Below, in pieces: positions 16,984 through 25,141 of a stretch of DNA of 64,000 nucleotides. The first letter of the stretch is position 1, and each line of letters starts with the position of its first letter. This DNA is from CAZKBP01 sp964551015 (GTDB lineage: Bacteria; Bacteroidota; Bacteroidia; Cytophagales; Microscillaceae). A program made the position numbers and the translations under genes. Under the pieces are notes generated by a model. It was not told where the DNA came from. It did not search any database and was given only the letters and a program-made list of their open reading frames with translations. The DNA is taken from contig CAZKBP010000001.1 in the NCBI GenBank assembly GCA_964551015.1, positions 558,001 to 622,000 on the forward strand, read 5' to 3'.

Positions 16984-17832
16984 ATGTCAAATCAAAAAAA
17001 TACACTTTTACCACTGCTGAGTGGTGGAGCCTTGCTGGGAGGAGGTTTACTGGCCTTAGATGCTTTTGTCTTAGAGCGTCATCTGTTTCGGGTTCGGTAT
17101 CACGTCCTGGGGGAAGCTACCTCGGAAGTACAGCCTCTCCGAATGGTACAAATTTCGGATGTGCATTTGAGAAAAGTCAATCGGAGACACCGCCGCATTG
17201 CCCAGAAAGTCAATGAATTGGATCCTGATTTGTTATTCTTTACAGGAGATTTTATTGATACCGCTGAGGATATGAGTGAGGTGGAGAAGCTTCTCTCTCT
17301 TTTTAATAGAAAAGCTACAAGACTAGCAGTGTTAGGAAATTGGGAGTATAAAAACCCTCTGAAAATAGAGGACTTACGCTTAGCCTATCACCGTCAGGGT
17401 TGCACACTCTTGGTAAATCGCTCGCTAGCATATGTGCATCAGGGGCGTAAGCTACTCATTACAGGGCTAGATGATTTGATCGAGGGGCAACCTAATTTGG
17501 CGCAAGCCCTGCTAGGCACAGATTATCCGCAGAAAGATGCACACCTTGTTTTATCACATTGCCCTGCTTATCGGGATCAAATACACGAAGCCATGCAAAA
17601 AGATCCTAACCTAAAAATTGATTATGTATTCTCTGGTCATACGCACGGGGGACAGGTGAAGCTAGGAGATTACATTCCCATACTTCCCAAGGGTTCGGGA
17701 AAATATATACAGGGTTTCTATAATGACAAAAAACCTATTTTATACGTTTCCGCGGGCTTAGGCACCTCCCAATACAAGATCAGATTTGGGGTAAGAGCAG
17801 AGATCAATGTTTTCGATTATTTTCTACCATAA
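16984..17832 (+). CDS. Membrane-anchored metallophosphoesterase (YkuE/YaeI type)
   Basis: 282 residues from the ATG at 16984; a GTG at 16951 and ATG at 16957 are in-frame alternatives that would add a short hydrophilic leader. A hydrophobic, glycine-rich N-terminal segment (residues 7-26) suggests an anchor or uncleaved signal. The metal-binding motifs are in order: ISDVHLR, FFTGDFID, LGNWEYK (in place of the usual GNHE), LSHCPAY and SGHTHGGQVKL. Relatives hydrolyse UDP-2,3-diacylglucosamine or other phosphoesters at the membrane. The His-to-Trp change in the GNH motif occurs in the YkuE/YaeI branch. Confidence 0.85.
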   Translation: MSNQKNTLLPLLSGGALLGGGLLALDAFVLERHLFRVRYHVLGEATSEVQPLRMVQISDVHLRKVNRRHRRIAQKVNELDPDLLFFTGDFIDTAEDMSEVEKLLSLFNRKATRLAVLGNWEYKNPLKIEDLRLAYHRQGCTLLVNRSLAYVHQGRKLLITGLDDLIEGQPNLAQALLGTDYPQKDAHLVLSHCPAYRDQIHEAMQKDPNLKIDYVFSGHTHGGQVKLGDYIPILPKGSGKYIQGFYNDKKPILYVSAGLGTSQYKIRFGVRAEINVFDYFLP

Positions 17833-17943
17833 GATCAAAGAAAAGCAAGAGCAACACGAAAATCGTGTTGCTCTCCCGATGCGACAGAGGATTCAATGGT
17901 TTGCTCAGCTACTTAACCGAAGGTATAGATATTCAATCTATGA

Positions 17944-18489
17944 TTAAAATGCCAGTGAGAACGATCTCACGTGCTTGTATTCTGTCTCTTGTTTCAAGAT
18001 TTGATGCGCCCACTCTATGTCTTTCGCATTACCTCTGATAACGATTAGATACTTTCCTGCTTTGATCTCATCGTCATAGGCTTTGAGGTCAATTTCTTCT
18101 CCTTCTCCCTCTATTTTGCCTTCTGAGCCAATTTCAACTCCCAGAGCTGTTCCTACGATACTTCCCCCGAGTCCTCCGGTGAGCGCACCACTGAGGGCAC
18201 CGAGAGTAGCACTGATTGCCCCACCAGCAAAGACAATAATGCCAGGGATAGGGATCAAGCTTAGACCAACCAAGGCTCCAAAAACACCTCCTGCTACGGT
18301 TCCTACTTTGGCTCCTTGCTTGGTAAGATCTGCCCAAGTTTTTGCATCTGTTACCTCTTTGATTTTTTCGTGATCACCTATAAACGAGACATGATCTAGA
18401 GGAAAATCATTTTGCTCTAAGGTTTGTATGGCTTTGACAGCTTTCAGGTGATCATCGTATACTCCTACAATTCCTTGTTCACGTTCCAT
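17944..18489 (-). CDS. Stress-type protein with central glycine-zipper membrane segment
   Basis: 181 residues. The first 60 residues (GIVGVYDDHLKAVKAIQTLE ... VSFIGD) resemble the general-stress-protein 17M/YflT fold, in which the chain starts with a sheet strand and an 'ALEEL' helix. Residues 60-125 are a Gly/Ala-rich hydrophobic stretch with repeated GxxxG (GTVAGGVFGALVG, GALSGALTGGLGGSIVG). A C-terminal alpha/beta piece (AGKYLIVIRGNAKDIEWAHQ) follows. It is probably a membrane-associated stress protein. The next gene upstream on the same strand is a 52-residue lmo0937-like membrane protein, often co-located with stress genes. Confidence 0.65.
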   Translation of the reverse strand: MEREQGIVGVYDDHLKAVKAIQTLEQNDFPLDHVSFIGDHEKIKEVTDAKTWADLTKQGAKVGTVAGGVFGALVGLSLIPIPGIIVFAGGAISATLGALSGALTGGLGGSIVGTALGVEIGSEGKIEGEGEEIDLKAYDDEIKAGKYLIVIRGNAKDIEWAHQILKQETEYKHVRSFSLAF

Positions 18490-18539
18490 AATACGATCTT
18501 TTCATTAAAAAAAAATAAATAAGTTAGGCAGAGAAAAAG

Positions 18540-18698
18540 CTACAGTATTCTACGTCCACGAATCAATCTGACCAATATAGCAATCACGGCTAGTACTAGT
18601 AGAATGTGAATAAATTGGCCAACGGCTGCTCCGAAGCTCACGTAACCGACTAGCCACATAACGATTAAAATAACGGCGACCAAACTGATAATATCCAT
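18540..18698 (-). CDS. Small lmo0937-like two-helix membrane protein (52 aa)
   Basis: Reading the minus strand from ATG 18698 gives MDIISLVAVILIVMWLVGYV, then a short SFGAAVGQFIH turn, a second helix HILLVLAVIAILVRLI and the basic end RGRRIL, stop at 18540. This is the size and layout of lmo0937/DUF5670 family proteins, which have two hydrophobic helices joined by a glycine-rich turn. It lies 50 bases upstream of the glycine-zipper stress protein on the same strand and probably shares its transcript. Function is unknown; relatives occur beside general stress genes. Confidence 0.7.
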   Translation of the reverse strand: MDIISLVAVILIVMWLVGYVSFGAAVGQFIHILLVLAVIAILVRLIRGRRIL

Positions 18699-18891
18699 TT
18701 CAATAATGTTTTAAATGTTAAGATATGATTTACTATTTCCATTACCTAAATAATACCGTTCTTGCCAGAGTCTGCTCATGTAATTGGAATCCAATGATTT
18801 ATTTAACTTTCAGAAAGTATTAAATCTCTTATCTGCTTTATTTTGTAGAATTACTTACCCACAATAGGGGTGTTTTGTCTATAACATCCAT

Positions 18892-18925
18892 AAAAAAAAG
18901 CCACTGCCAAACGACAGCGGCTTTC
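18892..18925 (-). terminator. Rho-independent terminator after lysozyme-like gene
   Basis: On the minus strand AAAGCCGCTGTCG pairs with CAGTGGCTTT across a short loop and runs into eight T residues. It lies directly downstream of the stop at 18943. Confidence 0.75.
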
Positions 18926-18942
18926 CTCTGTATATGCATGAA

Positions 18943-19389
18943 TTACTGAATTGCGTAGAAATTGGTCTGCTCGTAGCGTTTCAACAACTCGCTTACAGTG
19001 ATTAATCCGTTACCGAAATCTACTCCAGTTTCCAAGTAACGAACGGTACCATAAGGCGCGAAGTGCATCGCTATGAGCAAATTAGTACGATGTAACAAGA
19101 TACCATTGTGATATTTGAATTCATATTTTTCAAAATCCAATATCTTCTCGTACATCTGGACCACTTTGATCATCAGCTCATCCTGTTGTTCGCAAGTCAT
19201 TGGTTGTGTATAACCAAATTTTTGAATCAAGTGCGGTGTGATTTGATATTTCCCATACGTGATATTGTAAGGGTCAACCACTTGGCACTGAAACTTGCTC
19301 TCTTTTTCGGCAATTAAGTACAAAAGCTTATCATAGTTGTAAGAAAGCTCCATGTCCAAAAGTGCACGAAGGGCTAAGATATAGATCAT
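18943..19389 (-). CDS. Lysozyme/transglycosylase-like protein without signal peptide
   Basis: 148 residues. The segment LLYLIAEKESKF (residues 22-33, candidate catalytic Glu at E28 or E30 in an E-S pair) followed by YNITYGKYQITPHLIQKFGY (41-60) recalls lytic transglycosylases, where an ES motif precedes a G-x-YQI motif. The later HFAPYGTVRYLETGVDFGNG segment fits a helix-rich lysozyme lobe. The family is not certain and no export signal is obvious, although the first 12 residues are hydrophobic. A strong terminator follows. It could be a domesticated phage-type enzyme. Substrate not shown. Confidence 0.45.
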   Translation of the reverse strand: MIYILALRALLDMELSYNYDKLLYLIAEKESKFQCQVVDPYNITYGKYQITPHLIQKFGYTQPMTCEQQDELMIKVVQMYEKILDFEKYEFKYHNGILLHRTNLLIAMHFAPYGTVRYLETGVDFGNGLITVSELLKRYEQTNFYAIQ

Positions 19390-19671
19390 AAACCTAGTAA
19401 TTAAAAGGATAAAACTTATTAATTGAGCTGGGTCTCTGCTTCATTGAATAGAAACCCATTTGGAATAAATAAAACCTAAAATGAATTAAAACTGCGGAAA
19501 AAAGTATTCGTACCTCTCGCCACAGAATAAGCGTAAACATTTAGATTTATAGGGTAAAACCATATGGACGTGTCCCCATTAGGGGTCATATCCAATCTCA
19601 AAATAAGAACGAGCCTAGTTTCGGTGATCCATCATTTCTACGTGTTTCCGTATACACACATTTCAGAGGCT

Positions 19672-19732
19672 GGGTCTGAGTTCGGTTGCGAACCGAATAC
19701 AAGTTCCTGTTATATACTTCTCAGACAGACCC
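19672..19732. other. Palindromic cluster, possible operator or terminator-like structure
   Basis: TTCGGTT-GCG-AACCGAA (19681-19697) is a perfect seven-base inverted repeat with a three-base loop. It is enclosed by GGGTCTGAG (19672-19680), which can pair either as GGGTCTG/CAGACCC or as TCTGAG/CTCAGA with bases 19720-19732, so two outer stems are mutually exclusive. It ends about 27 bases before the promoter -33 element. Confidence 0.4.
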
Positions 19733-19758
19733 TTGAAACAGCAAGGTCAGGCTCTCGC

Positions 19759-19788
19759 TTGTTTTATGTCTTTTGGTTTATATCTTTG
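19759..19788 (+). promoter_or_regulatory. Bacteroidota-type promoter for esterase lipoprotein
   Basis: TTG at 19759-19761, a 19-base spacer, and TATCTTTG at 19781-19788, matching the TTG/TTTG-N19-TAnnTTTG consensus of the phylum's primary sigma factor. Confidence 0.5.
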
Positions 19789-19955
19789 GCCTTATGGTAG
19801 TAAATTTTTTAGGAAAATGCAAATTCACCGAGATTTTCCACGGTTTCTATCTAGTTCCGCAGTTATTGACCAAGTGATGCCTTGCTTACAAATGAGGGAC
19901 GGTCTGACTGGGCACTTTCTCCAAAAAATTTATTTGAAGATTAATTTATGCTTAC

Positions 19956-20858
19956 ATGAAACACAAGTTTTTAATTTTCAACCTATTAGGTCTACTCTGG
20001 TCTTGTGGAAATTCTTCACCAGCCTCCCAATCAGAATCTGAGCAAGCGAGAGGCCATGTCTTAGCTAGCCTTGAGAAAACTCAGCCCTCTTCTGACTGTG
20101 ATTCGCTGGCTAGCTTCCAAACAATCACGGTGGCAGGGCATGAGGTAGCTATTGCTTTACCACCTGATTCCATAGCAATCGTGGCCAACCTCTTGATTTT
20201 ACAAGGATGGAACTTTCCCAAGGAGGATTGGTGCCAGCGCTCTTCTCTCTGCCAAAAAGCCAAAGCACTGGGCTACCGCCTGATTATGCCCGAAATGGGC
20301 AAGAGCACTTATTCTACTCGACTCTATAGAGAGACTCGTGCCGAATGGCGGTCCTACCCCACCCGACGTTGGCTGAGCGATACGCTCATTCCTTATCTGC
20401 AAGAAACTTATTGCGTAATGCAAGAAGAGGAAGATAATCTCGTGGTCGGACTCTCCACCGGAGCCAGAGGAGCCGCCCTGATGGCTTTACATATGCCCGA
20501 TTTTTTCAAGGCCGTGGCTGCGCTCTCGGGCGATTATGACCAGAGACAAATTCCCAAAGAGCGTATTCTCACGGGTTTTTACGGGAGTTACGAGCAATTT
20601 CCAGAAAGATGGGCAGGTGAGGATAACTTAGTTACACAAATTGAGCAATTTCGTACGCCTATCTACCTTGGGCATGGCCAAAAGGATCAGGTCTGCCCTC
20701 CGGTTCAGACTAAATTATTCTACGATTCCCTCCGGGTGGCTCATCCAGATTTGAAAATGGAATTGAATATGCCCACGCAATATGCCCATAATTATCAATA
20801 TTGGGATTATGAAGTAGATCGCTTTTTAGCTTTTTTCGAGGAGGTTCGAGGCTTGTAA
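19956..20858 (+). CDS. Alpha/beta-hydrolase lipoprotein (esterase-like)
   Basis: 300 residues. The N-terminus MKHKFLIFNLLGLLWSCGNS has a lipobox-like LLWSC, so the mature protein is probably lipid-anchored. An alpha/beta-hydrolase core follows: strand and oxyanion text VANLLILQGWNFP near 85, nucleophile elbow VVGLSTGARGAALMAL (G-x-S-x-G, near 165), acid HGQKDQVCPP near 240, and a candidate catalytic His in YAHNYQYWDYEV near 275. The shape resembles esterase D/prolyl-oligopeptidase-like esterases. Substrate unknown. A promoter with consensus spacing lies about 170 bases upstream. Confidence 0.7.
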   Translation: MKHKFLIFNLLGLLWSCGNSSPASQSESEQARGHVLASLEKTQPSSDCDSLASFQTITVAGHEVAIALPPDSIAIVANLLILQGWNFPKEDWCQRSSLCQKAKALGYRLIMPEMGKSTYSTRLYRETRAEWRSYPTRRWLSDTLIPYLQETYCVMQEEEDNLVVGLSTGARGAALMALHMPDFFKAVAALSGDYDQRQIPKERILTGFYGSYEQFPERWAGEDNLVTQIEQFRTPIYLGHGQKDQVCPPVQTKLFYDSLRVAHPDLKMELNMPTQYAHNYQYWDYEVDRFLAFFEEVRGL

Positions 20859-20915
20859 GGGTTGCCATTGACCAATTTAGAAAAAACCTGCTGCAATTGG
20901 CCATCTGCGCTCAAC

Positions 20916-21410
20916 TCAAAACTTCCGATTAAAAATTTCGCTCATGATAAAAGCGCGTTTGAGGCTGTCTTTGTCAGCAAAGAGTTTTTGGTATTCATTT
21001 CCCTTTCGGGGAGCTTCTTTGGAGGTAGTATGTATGGCTTTTTTACTGGAAGCAATATTTTTTTCTATATCCTGAATCACGTCGTCCATACTGGTGGCTT
21101 CTCGCTCCATCTCTTCCTTTTCGGCCTGCCATTCCTGAAAAAAACTACTCTCGGCATCAAATGAAGAAGAGGGTTCGGGGGTTTCCAGCTTTTTAAGAGG
21201 CTCCTGTACTTCCGCTTGGGGTTGGGGTTGGAGCATTTTCTTAAAAAGATCTTCTAGGCTAGCCTCTGGATTGGTAGACTGGTTGGGTTGAGCCTTTCGG
21301 GATTTCGGTTGGGGAATGTTTTTTTTCTTCTTCTTGCCTCCGGCTAAGCTGGAAACTAAGTAGAGAAAGGCAATGATTATATAAAAAATAACCTGAATGT
21401 AATCTTCCAT
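20916..21410 (-). CDS. Small single-pass membrane protein, Bacteroidota-specific hypothetical
   Basis: 164 residues. A transmembrane helix at 5-24 (IQVIFYIIIAFLYLVSSLAG) is followed by a poly-lysine stop-transfer (GGKKKKKN), a long low-complexity Pro/Gln/Glu-rich middle with many acidic residues, and a short conserved-looking end, DSLKRAFIMSEIFNRKF, that I associate with a recurrent Bacteroidota family of unknown function. It lies 75 bases upstream of the ABC-F gene's stop side in the opposite sense of transcription order: both are on the minus strand, ABC-F first. Function unknown. Confidence 0.65.
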   Translation of the reverse strand: MEDYIQVIFYIIIAFLYLVSSLAGGKKKKKNIPQPKSRKAQPNQSTNPEASLEDLFKKMLQPQPQAEVQEPLKKLETPEPSSSFDAESSFFQEWQAEKEEMEREATSMDDVIQDIEKNIASSKKAIHTTSKEAPRKGNEYQKLFADKDSLKRAFIMSEIFNRKF

Positions 21411-21485
21411 AAAATTAGGATGAGGTAAACGTAGATGTATTCTTTTTTATTTACGCAAAAATGAGTCAGAAGTGATGCTTTCGCT

Positions 21486-23438
21486 TTAAGATTCTTCCAA
21501 TTTAGCTTCTAGCTCCTCTATTTTTAAGCCGAGGCTTTCCCATTTCTCTTGTTTTTGTTCGATTTGTTGATCCACTTGCTTGTATTTTTCTTGCAGCTCG
21601 AGCATTTTTTCCTTTTGTTCGTAGATTTCAGGATCAGCAAGTTGCTTTTCTAGTTTTTCTTTCTGGCTCTCGAGTTTTGTAACTTCATCTTCCAGAACCT
21701 GTAAATCCCGTTTTTGTTGTTTGATTTCTTTCTCGAGATGCTTTTGCTCGGATGTTTTTTCTTTGGATGAAGGCTTCTTCTTCTTCTTGGCAGTAGTGGG
21801 CTGGCCGTTGGTTTTGGGGCTACTTTCTAGTTGATTGGCCGCGTTTTTTTTGCGCCAATACTCGTATTCTTCATAGCTACCCGGATAAGCTTTGATATCT
21901 TGGTCTTCAATATAGCAGATTTTGTTGGCCACCCGAGAAATAAAATAGCGATCGTGGGATACGATCACATAGCTTCCTTGGTACTGCTTGAGGGCTTCTA
22001 CTAGTACATTCACGGATTGGATATCCAAGTGGTTGGTAGGCTCATCGAGTAGCAGGAAATTTGCTTCGGAAAGCAAGACCTTAGCCAAAGCCACTCTGGA
22101 TTTTTCTCCTCCTGAGAGGACTTTAATTTTTTTGAAAACCTCATCTCCCGTAAAAAGGAAAGAACCCAGAATTCCCCTGAGTTCGGTTTCTGTTTTCTGG
22201 CTTCCCGACTGTTTGAGTTCTTCTAAGATTCCGTTTTCTACCTCTAGGGCTTCCAACTGGTGCTGGGCATAGAAAGCAAATTCTACGTTGTGCCCCAATT
22301 CCCGGTCGCCGTTTTGGATGGATTCCGTACCCGCAATAATACGAAGGAGGGTAGATTTTCCTTTTCCGTTCGCCCCGATGAGAGCAATTTTATCGCCTCT
22401 TAACACTTCGGTACTGGCTTCTTTTAAAATTTGCAAGTCACCATAGGCTTTGTCAATATCTAGTAAACTAATCACCGTTTTACCGGAAGGACGACCAAAG
22501 TTAAACTGAAAATTTACGGTGGCGTTTTCATCCACTACATCATCCACCCGATCCATGCGCTCCAAAGACTTGACCCGAGACTGTACCTGACGGGCTTTGG
22601 TGGCCTTGGCTCGGAAACGCTCGATAAAACGCTCGGTTTGCTTGATTTTTTGCTGTTGGTTCTCGAAGGCCGCCTTTTGGATTTCCATGCGCTGGGCTTT
22701 TTCTTCCAAATAAAATTCGTAATTGCCCGCGTAATGATGCAATTGCTGCCCGTACACTTCCACGATAGAGGTTGACACGTTATTGATAAACTGGCGATCG
22801 TGCGATACGGCAATGATGGCTCCCTCGTAATTGCTAATATAGCTCTCAATCCACTGAATAGAAGGCAAATCCAAGTGGTTAGTCGGCTCATCGAGCATCA
22901 ACAGGGAGGGCTGTTGCAAAAGTAACTTGGCCAACATCACACGCATCCGCCATCCTCCCGAAAACTCCCGTAAAGGCCGCTCGAGGTCTTCGGTTTTGAA
23001 GCCCAGTCCTTCCAAAATCTCTTCGCCTTTGGCTTGGATCGAGTATCCGTCCAGCAGTTCAAAGCGTTCTTGGAGGTTTGCCAGTTTGTTGATAAGTTTT
23101 TCGGAATAATCGGTTTCCAATTTTTTGATAAGCTGGTCGATCTCGACTTTGAGCTTATTTTGCTCCTCGAAAGCTTCCAAAGCTACTTCCAAGATGCTGT
23201 CGTCCGTTTGGTAAGAAAGCAAATCTTGATTCAAAAAACCGATGGTACAGTCTTTGGAACGAGAAATCTCACCTCCGTCGGGCGTATATTCACCCACGAT
23301 GAGGCGTAGTAAAGTAGATTTGCCCGTACCGTTGGCTCCAATCAGGCCGATGCGGTCTTTGGGTTTGATGTGTAAATTGGCCTCTTCGTACAAAACACGA
23401 CTGCCGAAATAGAAAGAAAGATTATTAATGGCTAGCAA
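21486..23438 (-). CDS. ABC-F family ATPase (ribosome-associated, Uup/YdiF type)
   Basis: 650 residues with two ABC modules and no membrane domain. Walker A motifs GANGTGKSTLL (near 34) and GANGKGKSTLL (near 355), signatures LREFSGGWRMR and KVLSGGEKSR, and Walker B LLMLDEPTNHLD and FLLLDEPTNHLD are all present. The inter-domain linker (about 245-310) is basic, and a Lys-rich segment plus a C-terminal coiled coil (about 535-650) match the Uup-like subgroup. Such proteins act on ribosomes. The start is a TTG at 23436-23438: the frame upstream reaches a stop within four codons, so no ATG alternative exists. Confidence 0.92.
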   Translation of the reverse strand: MLAINNLSFYFGSRVLYEEANLHIKPKDRIGLIGANGTGKSTLLRLIVGEYTPDGGEISRSKDCTIGFLNQDLLSYQTDDSILEVALEAFEEQNKLKVEIDQLIKKLETDYSEKLINKLANLQERFELLDGYSIQAKGEEILEGLGFKTEDLERPLREFSGGWRMRVMLAKLLLQQPSLLMLDEPTNHLDLPSIQWIESYISNYEGAIIAVSHDRQFINNVSTSIVEVYGQQLHHYAGNYEFYLEEKAQRMEIQKAAFENQQQKIKQTERFIERFRAKATKARQVQSRVKSLERMDRVDDVVDENATVNFQFNFGRPSGKTVISLLDIDKAYGDLQILKEASTEVLRGDKIALIGANGKGKSTLLRIIAGTESIQNGDRELGHNVEFAFYAQHQLEALEVENGILEELKQSGSQKTETELRGILGSFLFTGDEVFKKIKVLSGGEKSRVALAKVLLSEANFLLLDEPTNHLDIQSVNVLVEALKQYQGSYVIVSHDRYFISRVANKICYIEDQDIKAYPGSYEEYEYWRKKNAANQLESSPKTNGQPTTAKKKKKPSSKEKTSEQKHLEKEIKQQKRDLQVLEDEVTKLESQKEKLEKQLADPEIYEQKEKMLELQEKYKQVDQQIEQKQEKWESLGLKIEELEAKLEES

Positions 23439-23553
23439 AGCAGATGGTTATTCTAGGGTGATGCTAAAATTTGAAATGTAAAGTTACTAAAAAAGGATTG
23501 CTTATGAAAAAAGGATCGGTGCAGGAAAACCGACAAGAATACTAGGAGCAATT

Positions 23554-23584
23554 TTTGTACTTTTCGGGAATAAATCTATTTTTG
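23554..23584 (+). promoter_or_regulatory. Bacteroidota-type promoter for tail-collar-like gene
   Basis: TTTG (23554-23557), a 19-base spacer and TATTTTTG (23577-23584) match TTTG-N19-TAnnTTTG exactly. The expected start of transcription is about 45 bases before the ATG at 23635. Confidence 0.6.
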
Positions 23585-23634
23585 TCCGAAAAGTTCACTC
23601 CAATCCGATCTTTAAGCAAAAAATTCTACTCTAT

Positions 23635-24387
23635 ATGGCAAAACAAGGGGAAAATTCCGAAGTAACCATCGCCCGTACCACGGCTCGGCAAGCAATCATC
23701 GTCGCGGTGATTGGTGCGGTCGTGTCCTTGGCTACCATCTTCAAAGATGCCATTATACCCAAACCCAGTGTCAAGGAAGTGGAGCAGGCCATCGAGCAAA
23801 AGACCAAATCCATTGAAGAAGAACAAAGTCAGAATAAAGAAATTCTCAACGAAGCCGTTGCCAACAAAGAAAAAGTAACCCTCTACGTCGAGCTTCCCGT
23901 GGGGAGTGTGATTACCTCTATCTTAGATCACGCCAAATTTGCCAAAGAAGTCAAAGATAACGCTGCTTTTGACCCTCAAAAAAGCATCTGGGCACCCGCC
24001 GACGGGCGAGAAATTACGAATTCCAAGTATTTTGAAATCACTGGGAATAAATACCTACCCGATCTACGAGGTCAATTTCTAAGAGGTTATAATCATTTTT
24101 TGAGTGATGCTTATGAACCCGAAAAATACCAAAACGGCAATGACCCCGGCCCCCGTAAAACGATCCAAGAACACAGCTACCAAGCCGATGCCTTGGGTCA
24201 GCACGCCCATAAATCAGCCACGGTTGGTTCTCGCCAGTTAGAAAGCTTTGGTGGGAATAAGCGCAGCCGCACTTTGAATGGCGGGAAAAATCTCCGTGAT
24301 TCTACCTACGTAACTGGTGAGGCCGAGACCCGTCCTCGTAACGTGGCGGTTTATTTTTATATAAAGATTAACGAAAGGAATTTGTAG
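23635..24387 (+). CDS. Membrane-anchored protein with phage tail-collar-like domain
   Basis: 250 residues. A single hydrophobic helix at about 19-40 (AIIVAVIGAVVSLATIF) follows a short basic cytosolic start, then a charged coiled-coil-like stretch (45-80). The C-terminal 170 residues have the tail-fibre collar pattern: ELPVGSVITSILD, IWAPADGREI (compare W-x-CDG), YLPDLRGQFLRGYN, a His-rich HAHKSATVG and a terminal ETRPRNVAVYFYIKI. This domain tips phage fibres, but no other phage gene is nearby and a clear host-type promoter precedes it, so it is probably a domesticated surface or periplasmic protein. Function unknown. Confidence 0.7.
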   Translation: MAKQGENSEVTIARTTARQAIIVAVIGAVVSLATIFKDAIIPKPSVKEVEQAIEQKTKSIEEEQSQNKEILNEAVANKEKVTLYVELPVGSVITSILDHAKFAKEVKDNAAFDPQKSIWAPADGREITNSKYFEITGNKYLPDLRGQFLRGYNHFLSDAYEPEKYQNGNDPGPRKTIQEHSYQADALGQHAHKSATVGSRQLESFGGNKRSRTLNGGKNLRDSTYVTGEAETRPRNVAVYFYIKINERNL

Positions 24388-24403
24388 CAAAGCAATTCCT
24401 CTC

Positions 24404-24991
24404 TCAAATCTGAAATTCATTGACCTTATCGTGCATCCAGCAATCTGTCAGATGGTTATTGACCATGCCCACGGATTGCATGAAAGCATAGCAAATGCGA
24501 GAACCCGCGTATTGGAAGCCTCGTTTCTTGAGCGATGCACTCATCGCGTCGGACTCGGGCGTAGTTTGAGGGATTTCTTCTTGGGAATGGAAATGATTTT
24601 GAATGGGTTGGTTGTTGACAAAACGCCAGATGTATTGATGAAAGCTACCTACCTCGTCTCGCACTTTAAGTAAAGCTTGAGCATTATTGATGAAAACCTT
24701 GATTTTCTGGCGGTTACGGATAATGCCTTTGTTTTCTAAAAGCTCCTCGATCTTCTCATCTCCATAACGAGCAATTGACTCCGGATCAAAATCATCAAAG
24801 GCTTCCCGAAAATTAAATCGCTTCCGCAAAACGGTGATCCAACCCACGCCCACGTGCGCCCCGATGATGGAGAAGCGTTCAAACAACAAAATATCATTAT
24901 ACTCAGGAATGCCCCACTCCAAATCGTGATGCACTACATTCAAGGGGTGATTCATGGCCCAGGGGCAACGGTTTTTATCATCTTTTAGCAT
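24404..24991 (-). CDS. tag: DNA-3-methyladenine glycosylase I (Tag) family, catalytic Glu replaced
   Basis: 195 residues from ATG 24991; a GTG at 25042 would add 17 residues of unlikely sequence. The N-terminal RCPWAMNHPLNVVHHDLEWG and C-terminal CYAFMQSVGMVNNHLTDCW keep the four zinc ligands (Cys, His, His, Cys) and the glycosylase core WITVLRKR. However, where E. coli Tag has Glu38 in LEGQQAG, this protein has IIGAHVG, so the residue thought to be needed for base recognition or catalysis is Ile. It either repairs a different lesion or is inactive. It converges with the tail-collar gene, 16 bases apart. Confidence 0.8.
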   Translation of the reverse strand: MLKDDKNRCPWAMNHPLNVVHHDLEWGIPEYNDILLFERFSIIGAHVGVGWITVLRKRFNFREAFDDFDPESIARYGDEKIEELLENKGIIRNRQKIKVFINNAQALLKVRDEVGSFHQYIWRFVNNQPIQNHFHSQEEIPQTTPESDAMSASLKKRGFQYAGSRICYAFMQSVGMVNNHLTDCWMHDKVNEFQI

Positions 24992-25141
24992 GAGGTTGCA
25001 AGTTACAGGTTGTAGGGCTTCAAGGTTTATCTTGAACACCACTCATCTACCTAAACGGATGGAGATGGGTAGAATGTTTTTTTCGCCTAAAAAGCGCATT
25101 CACCCAACCCAACAACCTAAAACTTGCAGGCTCTGAGCAAA

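Larger units (their letters stand above)
19390..19955. other. 566-base non-coding region upstream of esterase lipoprotein
   Basis: Short frames here have unlikely composition and were rejected. The region holds a palindromic cluster at 19672-19732 (see separate entry) and a good promoter at 19759-19788. The 5' untranslated leader implied for the esterase is about 160 bases. Nothing else was identified. Confidence 0.5.

Noticed and set aside
19564..20041. Two plus-strand frames of 78 and 102 residues before the esterase
   Set aside because: Unlikely amino acid content, overlap with a promoter and with the esterase start, no family pattern.
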